From the NCBI GenBank assembly GCA_000508965.1, contig BAHV02000016.1:1-64000 (forward strand): 64,000 nt of DNA. Direction: 5' to 3'. The notes under the pieces are model-generated. The model searched no databases and was not told where the DNA came from. It was given only the letters and a program-made list of their open reading frames with translations. How positions within the stretch are numbered: the first letter of the stretch is position 1; each line of letters opens with the position of its first letter. This document shows positions 63,801-64,000 of this stretch, piece by piece. Both the position numbers and the translations under genes were made by a program. The DNA is from Dielma sp000508965 (lineage in GTDB: Bacteria > Bacillota_I > Bacilli_A > Erysipelotrichales > Erysipelotrichaceae).

Positions 63801-64000
63801 TGTAAGTGTCCGCATGATCTGTCGTAAAATCCTCATCCTTGTCGTTCTTTGCTTCCTCGAATGTGACTTTGACCTTGTTATCATCCTTGATTTCCAGTCC
63901 TGTGTAGTCTGATTTCACATCAAATACACTGCCTGTTTCGATTTCATAATCTTTGGCAGTCACCACCTCATCTTCATCCAGAAGGTCTTTCACTTCCTCA
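57847..64000 (-). CDS. Large Cna_B-repeat surface adhesin with thioester domain, 5' end outside window
   Basis: At least 2050 residues; the frame is still open at the window edge, so the signal peptide is missing. After an acidic, Glu/Thr-rich stretch there is a thioester domain (GSVRATAYCVQPAKPGPGSG, Cys and Gln in C-V-Q), which in other adhesins forms a covalent bond with host proteins. About 14 Cna_B (SpaA-type) repeats follow, each with K at the start (TTVEITKSDVTTGVELDGAK) and a conserved E near the end (YYVKEITPPTGYL), the pattern for isopeptide bonds. The end NAPKTGDSTNIWLP is a sortase signal, then a membrane helix and RKRKSK. It is likely a cell-wall-anchored stalk for attachment to host or mating cells. 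Confidence 0.9.
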   Translation of the reverse strand, partial: EEVKDLLDEDEVVTAKDYEIETGSVFDVKSDYTGLEIKDDNKVKVTFEEAKNDKDEDFTTDHADTYKAVYYVEPVNQEHPKYQISRKLIVREKETEVQTETAGSEAVTESETAGSEQQTEEAEDSEADSEITDIDADEFDDLVEQAQNQDTYDEESGLELHDVLEQAGDEGVDLDSMEEGEIATFEAVSAYSARTTQQVTIEKGPLYRYADYNLGTYLTEPYYISYGSVRATAYCVQPAKPGPGSGNYTITKIGDNQALAKVCYYGTDAAGSESFFANKHTDFSEGKRFIIIHMAASYANGSSDAFYGTNATGEALAKELYNYCVNKPEIPDVAMSFSKPNVKAYVDGNVQRTENIKFNASSQQKITMDLPKGVKLYNVSTGNVSAAGASVTIGGGTTFYLSAPLTQTKDVSATFSAKMKGSITKDYSAYKLTTNASVQDLAFVFGEGVADEKYVSLKVSWIEQATIEIVKKDDTADVNLAGAVFGVYSDEACTKLITQMPATDKNGKSSVTIIKTQDTVYLKEITAPQGYVVNATATNVKLVASKTSSVTVENKEQLAELTIYKEGQVLTGADVSENGTVFQYENRRQKNAVYNVYAGADIVTAYGTKVYSKGDLVKDNLTTGENGSVTLKNLHLGSYVVKEAKAPDNFYNGSEEKPVTLTYAGQNKEVVFADVTFNNERQKADVSVVKQDKDTKKPLNGGIFALYASDDIRNADGTVVVKKGTLIEKATTGADGTAKFTADLPIGYSYSVKEDQAPEGYVRNTEDVYTFKFSYTNDKEATVSFAHTFSNDRVTAKINLFKVDKETGKAVPQGDATLKGAVYGLYAREDIVHPDGATGTIYKAGEQVASLTTDDKGQSSVKGLYLGKYYVKEITPPTGYLADTEEHDLVCSYEGDMTAEVKRECTSSEQVIKQPFQIIKAANNGKTDADLLSGAGFTVYLKSSLTKKADGSYDFDSAKPVVSGENGATEIFTDEKGYACSIPLPFGSYIVRETTTPHNYKPVDDFEVNITEHHPNEPQIWRVLLDEEFKAKLKIVKKDDETKKSVLIAGTEFKVYDLDNKKYVEQVTTYPVTTTHKSYFTDSQGYLIMPKNLKIGHYRIEEVNAPEGYTINKNYVEIAVDANTAYQMDSESGDAIITVDYENHPVKGKLTIYKKGEMLTGFKKDFVYEERYLKGASFHVYAAENIYTPDYQKDENRNRQLIYAKDALVTTVTTGEDGKAVADNLPLGSYYVVEKTAPEGFVLNHDRSDVSFVYADQDTPVIEQEVTVGDDRQKVAIQVEKQDAENGATVAGAVFGIYNKADIKADGKVIVKADTLLQEMTSDNDGLAACTLDLPLGQYYVKELKAPAGFVSSDEVLNLDASYQGQDVKTVKLKTVKKNQPTTVEITKSDVTTGVELDGAKLTVLDKEGNVVDQWTSVKDQPHVIKRLTVGEEYTLREEMAPYGYLKTTDVKFTLEDTAEIQKVEMKDEVPTGLLIINKNGEFLDKVTLLDHVKGTVEHLFEYVTGSLSDVTFDVFAAEDIKAADGVSEDYFKADEKVGTITTDSNGIAQMGDLPAGKYYVKEVKTAHGYVLDKEPRYVDLSYRDQDTPVITYDEKWQNARQKVKVTVLKKEKDTERVLAGGVFGLYTSEDIKNAKGEVLLEKGSLIEQRVTDEKGQITFTADLPVDGKYYVKEIFAPDGFVTTEEIQEFTFEYAGEDQAEVSYDFTFENQPTTVELTKTDLTTGKELPGAHLKVTDSDGNAVDEWTSTEEPHVIKELVVGKEYTMTETKPADGYVTAESITFTVENTAEIQKVEMKDDVTKVQISKTDITGETEIPGAKLTILDKDDQVVESWTSTEEAHYIEKLPIGKYTLREEQAPKGYLLTSDVSFEVKDTGEIQKVAMKDDTAKGKVILNKTDKSSGEPLKGVEFELRDSKGKVLETLKTDAAGHAESKLYEIATFKNGKYDTAIKYYLVETKTLDGYTLDQTKHEVTFAYADDSTPVVEVTFNLTNEKPEVPETPNTPQSHEETKVSNAPKTGDSTNIWLPILLLVISTGGMAGLYISRKRKSK

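Noticed and set aside
1..64000. tRNA, rRNA, insertion sequences, CRISPR arrays
   Set aside because: Looked for on both strands by eye; nothing with the needed structure or transposase was seen.

Overview
The window looks like part of a Gram-positive gut Firmicute genome, most likely a Lachnospiraceae relative (Blautia/Dorea/Ruminococcus-like). Reasons are the strong AGGAGG ribosome sites, moderate GC, three tandem large serine recombinases, a MOBP-type relaxase, a DinB/LexA-like SOS cassette and giant ArdC/methylase/Snf2 and Cna_B adhesin genes of the kind found on Firmicute integrative and conjugative elements (ICEs). Most of the window is one ICE. It carries a siderophore-type gene cluster and an agr quorum-sensing operon. 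The type IV secretion genes (VirB4/VirD4-like) are not in the window; the element runs off the right edge.

Layout. 1-1437: remains of an older element (two small HTH regulators, a small unknown protein, and the 3' part of a tyrosine integrase cut off at about 1437). 1438-17.6 kb: left arm of the ICE. It holds three serine recombinases, a MazF-like toxin, a ~500-base gene-free stretch full of hairpins (candidate structured RNA), a sigma-like factor, a small XRE regulon with matching palindromes, a DinB/LexA-HTH operon facing a LexA/CI-like repressor, a flavodoxin/MmcQ pair, and an oriT-like hairpin with MobC and relaxase. 18.0-42.1 kb: metallophore locus resembling equibactin/yersiniabactin/pyochelin systems. 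It has a DtxR regulator, two exporter-fold ABC transporters, an ECF transporter (A, T, S), a divergent AraC activator, a carrier-thioester reductase, a thiazolinyl imide reductase, a large Cy-A type NRPS, an aryl-AMP ligase, a PPTase and a type II thioesterase. 42.2-45.1 kb: an agrA-C-D-B operon, including a 52-residue AgrD precursor. 45.7-64 kb: ICE maintenance genes (YodL protein, 2560-residue ArdC/methylase/Snf2 protein, DUF5688) and the start-truncated Cna_B adhesin with a thioester domain.

How it works together. The NRPS modules all look cysteine-specific, so the expected product is an aryl-capped poly-thiazoline metal chelator, imported by the ABC and ECF proteins. No salicylate or dihydroxybenzoate synthesis gene is visible, so the aryl acid must come from elsewhere. 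As read, the NRPS is broken into four frames by two apparent out-of-frame deletions and a 7-T run. The imide reductase also has a one-base frameshift. The cluster is a compositional mosaic: about 26.1-33.1 kb is AT-rich and the rest is not. Either this is a decaying or chimeric locus, or repetitive modules were mis-assembled.

Most notable items: the mosaic broken NRPS; the agr operon directly abutting it with a dyad in the shared promoter region; a TnpV-like gene with its own ribosome site overprinted in another frame of the giant helicase gene; the structured gene-free region at 7.3-7.8 kb; and a three-site XRE operator set controlling a Spo0A-C-like protein.
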